Below, piece after piece: positions 1 through 6,266 of a stretch of DNA of 64,000 nt; position 1 is the first letter of the stretch, and each line of letters opens with the position of its first letter. The stretch covers positions 2,329,278 through 2,393,277 of the forward strand of contig NZ_LT629791.1 in the NCBI RefSeq assembly GCF_900105925.1, written 5' to 3'. Both the position numbers and the translations under genes were made by a program. Under the pieces are notes generated by a model. That model was given only the letters and a program-made list of their open reading frames with translations, did no database searches and was not told the origin of the DNA. The DNA is from Jiangella alkaliphila. GTDB taxonomy: Bacteria; Actinomycetota; Actinomycetes; Jiangellales; Jiangellaceae.

Positions 1-180
1 CCGCCAGGCCAGCTTCGCACCTGCGCGACCCTCAGCCGGCCCGAGATTGTAGGTTTCCCAGTGGCTTCCCATGAGCGTTCCAGGGTCGTCGCATTGATGT
101 CCCATACTGGCACCTGAGACGTCAGTTGCAGAGCGGTCGGTATGCGGCTTCTCCTGACCGATTCGCGTACTCTGATGCGC

Positions 181-1074
181 ATGTCCAACAACCACGAGTT
201 CGATCCCTTCGCGGGTATCGAAGACGAGCAGGACGCCGGGCCAGATGGCGCTCGCGCCGGGCTCCTCGAGGCCGCAAGGCGTGGCTACGTCCCGCTGCGC
301 AAGGCGTTCGTCCAGCGACCGCAGGACAGTGCGCCGGTCGCGGGTCGACCTTCGGCCCGCGCCTCGGTTCTCTACGATCTCGTGCACAGACGGAACCAGC
401 GAGCCCTTGACGTCTTTCTGCTCATGCACGCGCTGCAGCCGATTCTCGATGGGACACCTCTGCTGCTCGGTACTTGGGCCAACATCCTGTCGGTGAAGTC
501 TCGCGTCGACGCCACCGCGGTCTCACGGGCGATCGAGACACTCGAAGATCTCCATCTTGTTGTCCGAGAGGACGATAGCCGGACGCCGACGCTCCGACTC
601 CTCCTCGAGGACGGTTCGGGGAAGCCATGGCACAAGCCTGGCTCGACAGTCGAAGAAGGACCCGGCTACTTCGTCATCCCTCACGACTATTGGACGAGGG
701 GCCTGTCCGAGCGGCTTTCCCTGCCTGGGAAAGCCATGCTTCTCATCCTACTTTCCGAGACACAGAACCCCAAGACGCCAGCCTTCGCGATGGCCGTCGA
801 GCGGGCGAGCGAGTGGTACGGCATCAGCGAGCGCACCGCCGAGCGCGGATACCAAGAGATCGGCAAGGCGGGCTTCATGAAGGTCAAGGTGCAGAAGGTG
901 AACGACGACCGTCACCCGGTGGGTAGGCGCGATGTCTACTGGCGAGCACTGAAGTCGCCGTTCGACACCATGACGCGCCAGAGGCTACAGGGCAGCGCAA
1001 CCAAGGCAGCACGCGCGGCCGGGTCGGCGGCCGCAGCCACTTCGGTAGCCGTGCAACTGCAGCCGACAACGTAG
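181..1074 (+). CDS. Protein with two winged-helix-like regions, possibly replication or element related
   Basis: The 297-aa protein is not recognised as a named family. Two stretches look like winged helices: about residues 78-140 (ends in LEDLHLVVRE) and about 180-245 (contains WYGISERTAERGYQEIG, a typical recognition helix). Two tandem winged helices are seen in plasmid and phage replication initiators and in some element regulators; that link is inference. The start at ATG 181 is preferred because TACTCT (168-173) sits 7 nt before it, as in a leaderless promoter; in-frame ATGs at 142 and 175 are alternatives. The tail is Ala-rich. Base composition is lower in GC (some 60-nt stretches near 55-60%) than the rest of the window, suggesting transfer. 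It precedes a small well-translated gene and a strong terminator. Confidence 0.7.
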   Translation: MSNNHEFDPFAGIEDEQDAGPDGARAGLLEAARRGYVPLRKAFVQRPQDSAPVAGRPSARASVLYDLVHRRNQRALDVFLLMHALQPILDGTPLLLGTWANILSVKSRVDATAVSRAIETLEDLHLVVREDDSRTPTLRLLLEDGSGKPWHKPGSTVEEGPGYFVIPHDYWTRGLSERLSLPGKAMLLILLSETQNPKTPAFAMAVERASEWYGISERTAERGYQEIGKAGFMKVKVQKVNDDRHPVGRRDVYWRALKSPFDTMTRQRLQGSATKAARAAGSAAAATSVAVQLQPTT

Positions 1075-1126
1075 CGCGTCACGCCCCGCGGACCCACGAT
1101 CGCTACCGGTGAGGAGGAGGTGATAC

Positions 1127-1318
1127 ATGCCAAAGATCAACGCGCCCCCCGACGTACTTCTCGAGCGCGAGAAGACGAACCGCGACATCGCCAACGCAGG
1201 ATGGGGACCAACGCTTCGTCTGAAGTTGCTGAGGAGCCCGGTGGCGCCCGGACTCCTCCTTGCTGGCGGCCTAGGTCTCTCCACGCTACTGCAGCAGATC
1301 GGCGACTACCTTGCATAA
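1127..1318 (+). CDS. Small hypothetical protein, 63 aa
   Basis: The gene has a very strong Shine-Dalgarno run (GAGGAGGAGG, 1111-1120) six bases before the ATG, which makes a real gene likely despite its size. The product starts polar and charged and has one hydrophobic stretch near the C-terminus (APGLLLAGGLGLSTLLQQIG) that could be a short membrane helix or amphipathic anchor. It lies 52 bp after the two-winged-helix gene on the same strand and is followed at once by a terminator, so the two probably form one transcript. No family is recognised. Confidence 0.65.
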   Translation: MPKINAPPDVLLEREKTNRDIANAGWGPTLRLKLLRSPVAPGLLLAGGLGLSTLLQQIGDYLA

Positions 1319-1334
1319 CGACCATACGACAGAG

Positions 1335-1369
1335 GGGGCTGCCCGATCCACTCGTGATCGGGCAGCCCC
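1335..1369 (+). terminator. Strong intrinsic terminator-like hairpin
   Basis: A perfect 14-bp stem (GGGGCTGCCCGATC, 1335-1348, pairing with 1356-1369) encloses a 7-nt loop. It lies 16 nt after the stop of the small gene. There is no U-tract, which is usual in high-GC actinomycetes. Confidence 0.8.
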
Positions 1370-1387
1370 TCGCAGTGCACCAAGGGC

Positions 1388-2068
1388 CAACGTGACGTCC
1401 GCGCACTCGCGAGCCGGCTCCGGGAGCAGCATGGCCACCTCGAGGTGCTGATCAACAACGCCGCGGCGGGCGGTGCGCGGCGGGAGCTGACCGCCGACGG
1501 CGTCGAGCGCACCTGGGCGGTGAGCTACCTGGCGCCGTTCCTGCTCACGACCCTGCTCATCGACATGCTGACGGCGAGTGCGCCTGCGCGCGTCGTCAAC
1601 GTCACGTCGGCGGCTCAGGCCATGGGCCGGCTCGACCTCGACGACGTCGAGTTCGTCCGGCGGCGGTACCGGCCGTTCGCCGCCTACGCCCAGGCGAAGC
1701 TGGCGCTGGTGCTGTTCACGGTCGAGCTGGCCGGCCGGCTCGACGGCACCGGCGTCACCGTCACCAGCGTGCACCCGGGCGGCGCGCGGACGAACATGGG
1801 CGGCCAGCTCGACGCTCGCGGGCCGGCCGCGTGGGGCGCGCGGCTGACCTGGCTGCTGAGCCGGAGCCCGGAGGCGGCGGCTCACGGCACGGTGCGGCTC
1901 GCGACCGCGCCGGAGGCCGGCGGCACCGGTGGCTACCTTGTGAACCGGCCCGGCAAGGCGCCGAAGCCGGGCCGGGCGAACCGGCTCGCGCACGATGCCG
2001 ACGCCAGGCGGGCGCTGTGGGAGCTGTCCGAACGGATGGTTCGCCGGCCCGGGAGGTTCACCTCCTGA
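1388..2068 (+). pseudogene. 5'-truncated short-chain dehydrogenase (SDR) gene
   Basis: The frame is open back to a stop at 1355-1357, and recognisable SDR sequence begins near 1388-1394 with RDVRALASRLREQHGHLEV, directly followed by the LINNAA (NNAG-type) motif. Later come the SDR serine region (VVNVTSAA), the YAQAK catalytic Tyr-Lys motif (Y...K at about 1687-1698) and VHPGGARTN. The whole N-terminal Rossmann part with TGxxxGxG, roughly 60-65 residues, is absent. The homology starts only some 20 nt after the terminator hairpin of the upstream gene, so the 5' end was probably lost by insertion or deletion at the end of a lower-GC element. A GTG at 1445 could start a 207-aa product, but it would lack the cofactor-binding fold. 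The family is the retinol dehydrogenase/WW-domain oxidoreductase-like SDRs. Confidence 0.75.
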
Positions 2069-2071
2069 CCG

Positions 2072-2755
2072 CTACTCGCCGTTGCGCATGATGTCGAGGT
2101 CGACCGGGCCGTCGATGCCGTCGACCCGCGCGAACGTGTTGACCTGCCAGACGTGCCAGCGCTCGTCGGTGGGGCGGCGGAAGAAGCGGTAGTCCCAGAG
2201 CCGCCGGTCCAGGCCGTCGCGGACCGGGTAGGCGTCGTCCCAGTCGGGGCGGACGTAGAACAGCAGGTCGCGATCCCACGCCTGCTCGACCAGCTCGACG
2301 AACGCGTCGACCTCGGCGGCCACCTGGTCCGCCGGCGGCCGCTCGCTGCAGTTGCCGGTCAGCTCCAGGTCGATGACCGGCGGCAGCGCGTCGGCGTCGG
2401 GCGGCGCGACGGACAGGAAGTTCTCGGCCTGCGCCTCGCCCGGCGCGCAGAGGGTGAAGAAGTGGTAGGCGCCGCGGTCCAGCCCGGCTGCGGCGGCGCC
2501 GGCCCAGTTCTCCTCGAACCACTCGTCGACCCAGCCCTCGCCCTCGCTGGCCTTGATGTAGGCGAACTGGATGCCGTCGTCGGCCACGGCCTCCCAGTCG
2601 ATCTCGTCCTGGTGCGCCGAGACGTCGATGCCGTAGCGTTCGCCGTCCTGGAGCGCCGGCCGCCAGTGGGGGACGGCCCAGAACCAGATGACGGCGCCCA
2701 GCCCCAGCGCCACGACCACCACCGCCGAGACGGTGACGATGATGCGACGCCGCAT
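2072..2755 (-). CDS. GH25 family lysozyme (muramidase), membrane-anchored or secreted
   Basis: The 227-aa protein has an N-terminal positively charged segment and one hydrophobic helix (about residues 5-27) acting as a signal anchor, followed by a GH25 domain. The N-terminal GH25 signature GIDVSAHQ and the central acidic motif VIDLEL fit the catalytic D/DxE residues of the family, and AYHFFTL is the conserved YHF strand. Two cysteines (LCAPGE and GNCSE) could form a disulfide outside the cell. GH25 enzymes cleave the MurNAc-GlcNAc bond of peptidoglycan. The start at 2755 has an AGGGGGAT ribosome site. It is convergent with the truncated SDR gene (3-bp gap), and no operon partner is seen. Confidence 0.88.
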   Translation of the reverse strand: MRRRIIVTVSAVVVVALGLGAVIWFWAVPHWRPALQDGERYGIDVSAHQDEIDWEAVADDGIQFAYIKASEGEGWVDEWFEENWAGAAAAGLDRGAYHFFTLCAPGEAQAENFLSVAPPDADALPPVIDLELTGNCSERPPADQVAAEVDAFVELVEQAWDRDLLFYVRPDWDDAYPVRDGLDRRLWDYRFFRRPTDERWHVWQVNTFARVDGIDGPVDLDIMRNGE

Positions 2756-2824
2756 GGATCATCCCCCTGAATCGCCCGCTTCGTCCCGTCACGATAACCG
2801 GCCGGAGGGCCGTATCGTCAGGGC

Positions 2825-3610
2825 ATGGCACCGGACGTCTGGGCCCAGGGTGACGCCTACGAGGCGTACGTCGGGCGATGGAGCCGCCGCGTCGCCGCCG
2901 AGTTCGTGCCCTGGCTGGACGTGCCCGGGGGTGCGCGGTGGGTGGACGTCGGCTGCGGCACCGGCGCGCTGACCGAGGCCGTGGTGACGATGGCCGCGCC
3001 GGCCTCCGTCGTCGGCGTCGACCCGTCCGACGGATTCCTCGGCACCGCCCGCGAGCGCGTCGCGGGCGCGACGTTCGAGGCTGGCTCCGCCGCGGAGCTG
3101 CCGGTCGCCGACGGCGCCGCCGACGCCGTCGTCAGCGGGCTGGCGCTCAACTTCGTGCCGGACGCGTCCGCCGCGGTCACGGAGGGCGTCCGGGTGGCGG
3201 CGCGTGGCGCCGTCGTCGCCGCGTACGTGTGGGACTACGCCGAGGGCATGCAGCTCATGCGGCACTTCTGGGCGGCCGCCGCCGACGTCGACCCGGCCGG
3301 CGCCGACCTCGACGAGGGCACCCGGTTCCCGCTGTGCCGGCCCGAGCCGCTGCGCCGGCTGTGGCAGGCGGCCGGGCTGGCGGACGTCACGGTCCGGCCG
3401 ATCGACGTCCCGACGGCGTTCGCGTCGTTCGACGACTACTGGCGGCCGTTCCTCGGCGGGCAGGGCGCAGCGCCCGGCTACCTGGCCACGCTGCCGCGGT
3501 CGCGGCAGGAGGCGATCCGCCACGCGGTGCGGGTGCGGCTGCCGGTCGCGGCGGACGGCTCGATCGCGCTGACCGCCCGCGCCTGGGCGGTCCGGGGACT
3601 GCGGCCCTGA
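2825..3610 (+). CDS. Class I SAM-dependent methyltransferase
   Basis: The 261-aa protein carries the SAM-binding motif I WVDVGCGTGALT (residues 39-50), an acidic residue at the end of strand 2 (GVDPSD) and the motif IV/post region VSGLALNFVPD. It matches the Methyltransf_11/UbiE-like type; the substrate is unknown. TATCGT at 2813-2818 ends 6 nt before the ATG, so the mRNA may be leaderless. The stop is 10 bp before the VOC-family gene, so the two are likely co-transcribed. Confidence 0.85.
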   Translation: MAPDVWAQGDAYEAYVGRWSRRVAAEFVPWLDVPGGARWVDVGCGTGALTEAVVTMAAPASVVGVDPSDGFLGTARERVAGATFEAGSAAELPVADGAADAVVSGLALNFVPDASAAVTEGVRVAARGAVVAAYVWDYAEGMQLMRHFWAAAADVDPAGADLDEGTRFPLCRPEPLRRLWQAAGLADVTVRPIDVPTAFASFDDYWRPFLGGQGAAPGYLATLPRSRQEAIRHAVRVRLPVAADGSIALTARAWAVRGLRP

Positions 3611-3620
3611 GGAGGACGTC

Positions 3621-4025
3621 ATGCGGCTGGCCGGCGGGTACCCGGTCGTCATCACCGAGCGGCTGCGCGAGTGCCGCGACTTCTACGTCGGCCGCCTCGG
3701 TTTCGCGGTGGTGTTCGAGGCCGACTGGTTCGTGCTCCTCGACGGCGGCGGCGTCGCGGTCGCGTTCATGCTGCCGGAGCACCCGTCGGCGCCGCCGTCG
3801 CCCGGCCCGCACACCGGCGACGGCGCGTTCCTCACGCTCCAGGTGACCGACGCCGCCGCGGAGTACGCGACGCTGCTGGCGGCCGGCGTGGAGATCGCGC
3901 TGCCGCTGACCGACGAGCCCTGGGGCCAGCGTCGCTTCGGGCTGGTCGACCCCGCCGGCCAGTGGGTCGACGTCGTCGAGCAGATCCAGCCGGAGCCCGG
4001 CTGGTGGGACCCGTACATCGGCTAG
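3621..4025 (+). CDS. VOC-family (glyoxalase/bleomycin resistance fold) protein
   Basis: The 134-aa protein is one VOC domain made of two beta-alpha-beta-beta-beta modules. It starts YPVVITERLRECRDFYVGRLGF, the usual first module, and ends WGQRRFGLVDPAGQWVDVVEQ, the usual GxxxFxDPxGN-like C-terminal strand. Members are metal-dependent lyases, dioxygenases or drug-binding resistance proteins; the chemistry cannot be fixed here. GAGGAGG lies upstream of the ATG. It follows the methyltransferase by 10 bp, and its stop overlaps the convergent trxA stop by 4 bp. Confidence 0.82.
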   Translation: MRLAGGYPVVITERLRECRDFYVGRLGFAVVFEADWFVLLDGGGVAVAFMLPEHPSAPPSPGPHTGDGAFLTLQVTDAAAEYATLLAAGVEIALPLTDEPWGQRRFGLVDPAGQWVDVVEQIQPEPGWWDPYIG

Positions 4026-4345
4026 CGGGCCAGCGCGTCCTCGAGCTCCTTGAGCAGCCGCGCCTTCGGCCGCGCGCCGATCAGCGCCTGCACCGGCTCG
4101 CCGTCGACGAACAGCATGAGCGTGGGCAGCGACATGACGCGGTAGCGGGCGCCCAGTTCGGGGTGCTCGTCGGTGTTCACCTTGCGGATCGCGATGGTGC
4201 CCTCGAGCTCGCCGGACAGCTGCTCCAGCATCGGCGCGATCAGGTGGCACGGCGGGCACCACTCGGCCCAGAAATCCACCAGGACCGGGATGTCGCTGCT
4301 CAGCACCTCGCGGTCGAACGTCTCGTCGGTGACGGTGTGCGTCAT
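4022..4345 (-). CDS. trxA: Thioredoxin
   Basis: The 107-aa protein is a full-length single-domain thioredoxin. The active site is WCPPC (C30 and C33; the classical form is WCGPC), preceded by VLVDFWAEW, and the cis-proline loop is MSLPTL. It should reduce protein disulfides in the cytoplasm with electrons from thioredoxin reductase. The ATG overlaps the stop of the upstream merR gene in an ATGA (4342-4345), so the two are translationally coupled. Control by the MerR protein is therefore likely. The Pro-Pro active site is an unusual variant that can shift redox potential or partner choice. Confidence 0.9.
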   Translation of the reverse strand: MTHTVTDETFDREVLSSDIPVLVDFWAEWCPPCHLIAPMLEQLSGELEGTIAIRKVNTDEHPELGARYRVMSLPTLMLFVDGEPVQALIGARPKARLLKELEDALAR

Positions 4346-4713
4346 CGCGGGTCCCCCTGCCGCCGCGCCTGGGCGTCGTCGAGCTTGGTCTGGATGCCGG
4401 CGCGGATCGCCGTCAGCCGATCGAGATAGCCGTCGACCTCGGCGAGCTTGCGCCGGTACGTCTCGATCGAGTCGGCGCAGGAGTCGCCGGACTCGTGGCC
4501 GGAGCGCAGGCACTCGACGAACGGGCGGGTGTCGTCGAGGCTGAACCCGATGCCCTGCAGCGTCTGGATCTCGGTGACCAGCCGCAGGTCGTCCTCGTCG
4601 TACTCGCGGTAGCCGTTCGGGGCGCGTTGCGCCATCAGCAGGCCCTGGGACTCGTAGAACCGCAGCGCCCGCGTGGTGGTGCCGGTGCGCTGGGCGAGGT
4701 CGCCGATTCGCAT
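4342..4713 (-). CDS. MerR-family transcriptional regulator
   Basis: The 123-aa protein opens with the MerR helix-turn-helix and wing (MRIGDLAQRTGTTTRALRFYESQGLL, then NGYREYDEDDL), followed by a dimerisation coiled coil. Cysteines at ECLRSGHESGDSCAD in the effector region could sense metal or oxidants, as in SoxR- or CueR-like members, but the exact cysteine spacing of those sensors is not seen. It is first gene of a two-gene operon with trxA. A 20-bp palindrome lies in the 19-bp spacer of its own promoter (see 4728-4747), the standard MerR arrangement for DNA-distortion activation. The ATG begins 6 nt after the -10, so translation is probably leaderless. Confidence 0.88.
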   Translation of the reverse strand: MRIGDLAQRTGTTTRALRFYESQGLLMAQRAPNGYREYDEDDLRLVTEIQTLQGIGFSLDDTRPFVECLRSGHESGDSCADSIETYRRKLAEVDGYLDRLTAIRAGIQTKLDDAQARRQGDPR

Positions 4714-4727
4714 GCCTCGACGGTATT

Positions 4728-4747
4728 CCTTGACGCGTGCGTCAAGG
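4728..4747 (-). promoter_or_regulatory. MerR-type operator within the merR-trxA promoter
   Basis: A perfect inverted repeat with 9-bp arms (CCTTGACGC / GCGTCAAGG) and a 2-bp centre occupies 4728-4747. Reading the minus strand, TTGCCT (-35) and TACCGT (-10) flank it with a 19-bp spacer, the over-long spacer typical of MerR-controlled promoters. The ATG of merR starts 6 nt after the -10. Confidence 0.75.
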
Positions 4748-4756
4748 CAAGGGTTG

Positions 4757-5965
4757 CTACGGCAGGTCGGCCTGGGGGGCTGCCGTGTAGACGTCCAGGA
4801 GGCGCCGCTCGGCATCGGAGAGCGCGAGCCGCACGGCGCCGAGCGCGACGGCGTCGTCACCGAGCTGCGAGAGCTCGAGCCGAGGTGTCACCAGCGCACG
4901 CCGGGTGAGATGCCGGCGCAGGCTGGCCAGTATCGCGTCGCCGGCCAGGGCGACACTGCCGCCGATGATGACCAGCTCCGGGTCGATCGCGGACACGAAC
5001 GAGGCGAGGCCCCGTGACAGCCGGGCGCAGGCCTCGTCCACCGCCTGCAGCGCCCGAGCCTCGCCGCCGGCTGCCGCGGTGAGGACGGCGGAGGCGTCGG
5101 CGCCGTCGAAACCGAGGCTGCGGGCCCGGCTCAGGATCCAGGCGGTTCCGGCCGCGGACTCGAGCGGGCCGAGCCCGTCGGGCTGGACGCCCTGCGGCTC
5201 CTCCTCGAGCTCGAGGAACCCGATCTCGCCGGCCGCGCCGTGGGCACCGCGGTGCAGCTCTCCGTGCACCAGCACGGCCGCACCGACCCGGGCGCCCCAC
5301 TGCACGAGGATCAGGTTCTCGGCGGCACCGCCGACGCCGTTCCAGCGCTCGGCCATCACGGCGAGGTTGACGTCGTTCTCGACCCGGACGGAGCACTCGA
5401 CGCTGCGCCGGAACAGGCCGCCCAGCTCCAGCGAGCTCCATCCGGGTATCGACGGCGCCTGCACGACGGCGCCGCGCTGCTCGTCCACCACGCCAGGCGT
5501 GCCGATGCCCACCGCCGCGAGCGCGGACGACGGGACGGGCACCGCGTCGAGTGCCTGCCGCATCGTGGCCGTCACCTGCTCGAGCAGCTGGGCGTGGGTG
5601 CTGGCCTCCTCGACGTCACGGCGGACGTGGGAGACGACGGTGCCGCTGAGGTCGGCGACGGCGCAGTAGATCTTGTGCGGTCCGACGTCGATGCCGAGCA
5701 CGTACCGCGCGTCGGCGCGGAATCTCAGCACGCGGGCCGGCCGGCCCATGCGCGGCAGGTCGAGGTCGGGCGCCTCGGTCTCCTCGACCCATCCGTCGGT
5801 CATGAGCGTCGACACCGCCGCGCTCACCGTGGGACGGGACAGGCCGGTCGCGTGGATGAGGTCGGTCACCCGTGCCGTACCCGCGGCACGGATGGCGCTG
5901 AGCACCGCGGCGCAGTTCATCAGCCGTAGCACCTGAGGTCCGCTGCCATGTCCGGTTTGAGTCAC
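4757..5965 (-). CDS. ROK-family transcriptional regulator of the adjacent sugar locus
   Basis: The 402-aa protein has an N-terminal winged helix (about residues 15-75, VTDLIHATGLSRPTVSAAVS) and a C-terminal ROK domain: the phosphate-binding strand GIDVGPHK, the GIGTPGVVD loop, the VENDVNLAVMAE segment and the adenosine-like segment VIIGGSVA. ROK repressors bind a sugar or sugar phosphate. The usual ROK zinc motif CxCGxxGCxE is missing: after GEIGFLELEEEP the sequence has no cysteines, so it is a zinc-free variant. The GTG start at 5965 is chosen for AGGGG five bases upstream. It is divergent from the secreted dehydrogenase operon, with a 301-bp shared region holding a ROK-like operator. Confidence 0.88.
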   Translation of the reverse strand: MTQTGHGSGPQVLRLMNCAAVLSAIRAAGTARVTDLIHATGLSRPTVSAAVSTLMTDGWVEETEAPDLDLPRMGRPARVLRFRADARYVLGIDVGPHKIYCAVADLSGTVVSHVRRDVEEASTHAQLLEQVTATMRQALDAVPVPSSALAAVGIGTPGVVDEQRGAVVQAPSIPGWSSLELGGLFRRSVECSVRVENDVNLAVMAERWNGVGGAAENLILVQWGARVGAAVLVHGELHRGAHGAAGEIGFLELEEEPQGVQPDGLGPLESAAGTAWILSRARSLGFDGADASAVLTAAAGGEARALQAVDEACARLSRGLASFVSAIDPELVIIGGSVALAGDAILASLRRHLTRRALVTPRLELSQLGDDAVALGAVRLALSDAERRLLDVYTAAPQADLP

Positions 5966-5974
5966 TAGTACCCC

Positions 5975-6004
5975 TTGACACCCGACGTCTCGTACCAACA
6001 TAGT
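5975..6004 (+). promoter_or_regulatory. Promoter of the secreted-enzyme/ABC operon
   Basis: TTGACA (5975-5980, a perfect -35) and CATAGT (5999-6004) are separated by 18 bp. Transcription would start near 6011, giving a leader of about 255 nt before the coding region at 6267. Confidence 0.6.
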
Positions 6005-6019
6005 GATCGTCACACACAT

Positions 6020-6040
6020 AGTTAGGGAAGTTTCCTTACT
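6020..6040. promoter_or_regulatory. ROK-type operator
   Basis: A 21-bp imperfect palindrome (AGTTAGGGAA, centre G at 6030, TTTCCTTACT) matches at 8 of 10 positions. It resembles the TTAG..AAA..CTAA sites known for actinobacterial ROK regulators. It sits about 10-30 bp downstream of the predicted transcription start, where a bound repressor would block elongation or promoter escape. Confidence 0.6.
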
Positions 6041-6266
6041 AAGTCTAGGTGATGCTCTTCGACCGCTCTCAGCGGCTGCCGCGTTCGTGTCGACGATTCG
6101 GAGCGTCCTGGCCCTCCGTCGTCGGGGCACCGCGATCACGGCAGCTCGTCCACCCGATAGCCAGGCTCTGCTTGCCGGCACCTGCAGGGCGCTACTGACG
6201 AAGTCCCTACGCAGCACATCAACACGGCGTTCGTTCACGTCAGCACCCGTCCCCCCGGAGGAAGCC

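Noticed and set aside
1445-2068. A complete short SDR gene starting at GTG 1445
   Set aside because: There is no ribosome site and the product lacks the whole cofactor-binding N-terminus, while homologous sequence continues upstream of the GTG.
6003-6266. N-terminal extension of the secreted enzyme, since the frame is open upstream
   Set aside because: It would cover the promoter-operator region and put the signal peptide inside the protein; a good ribosome site and signal peptide begin at 6267.
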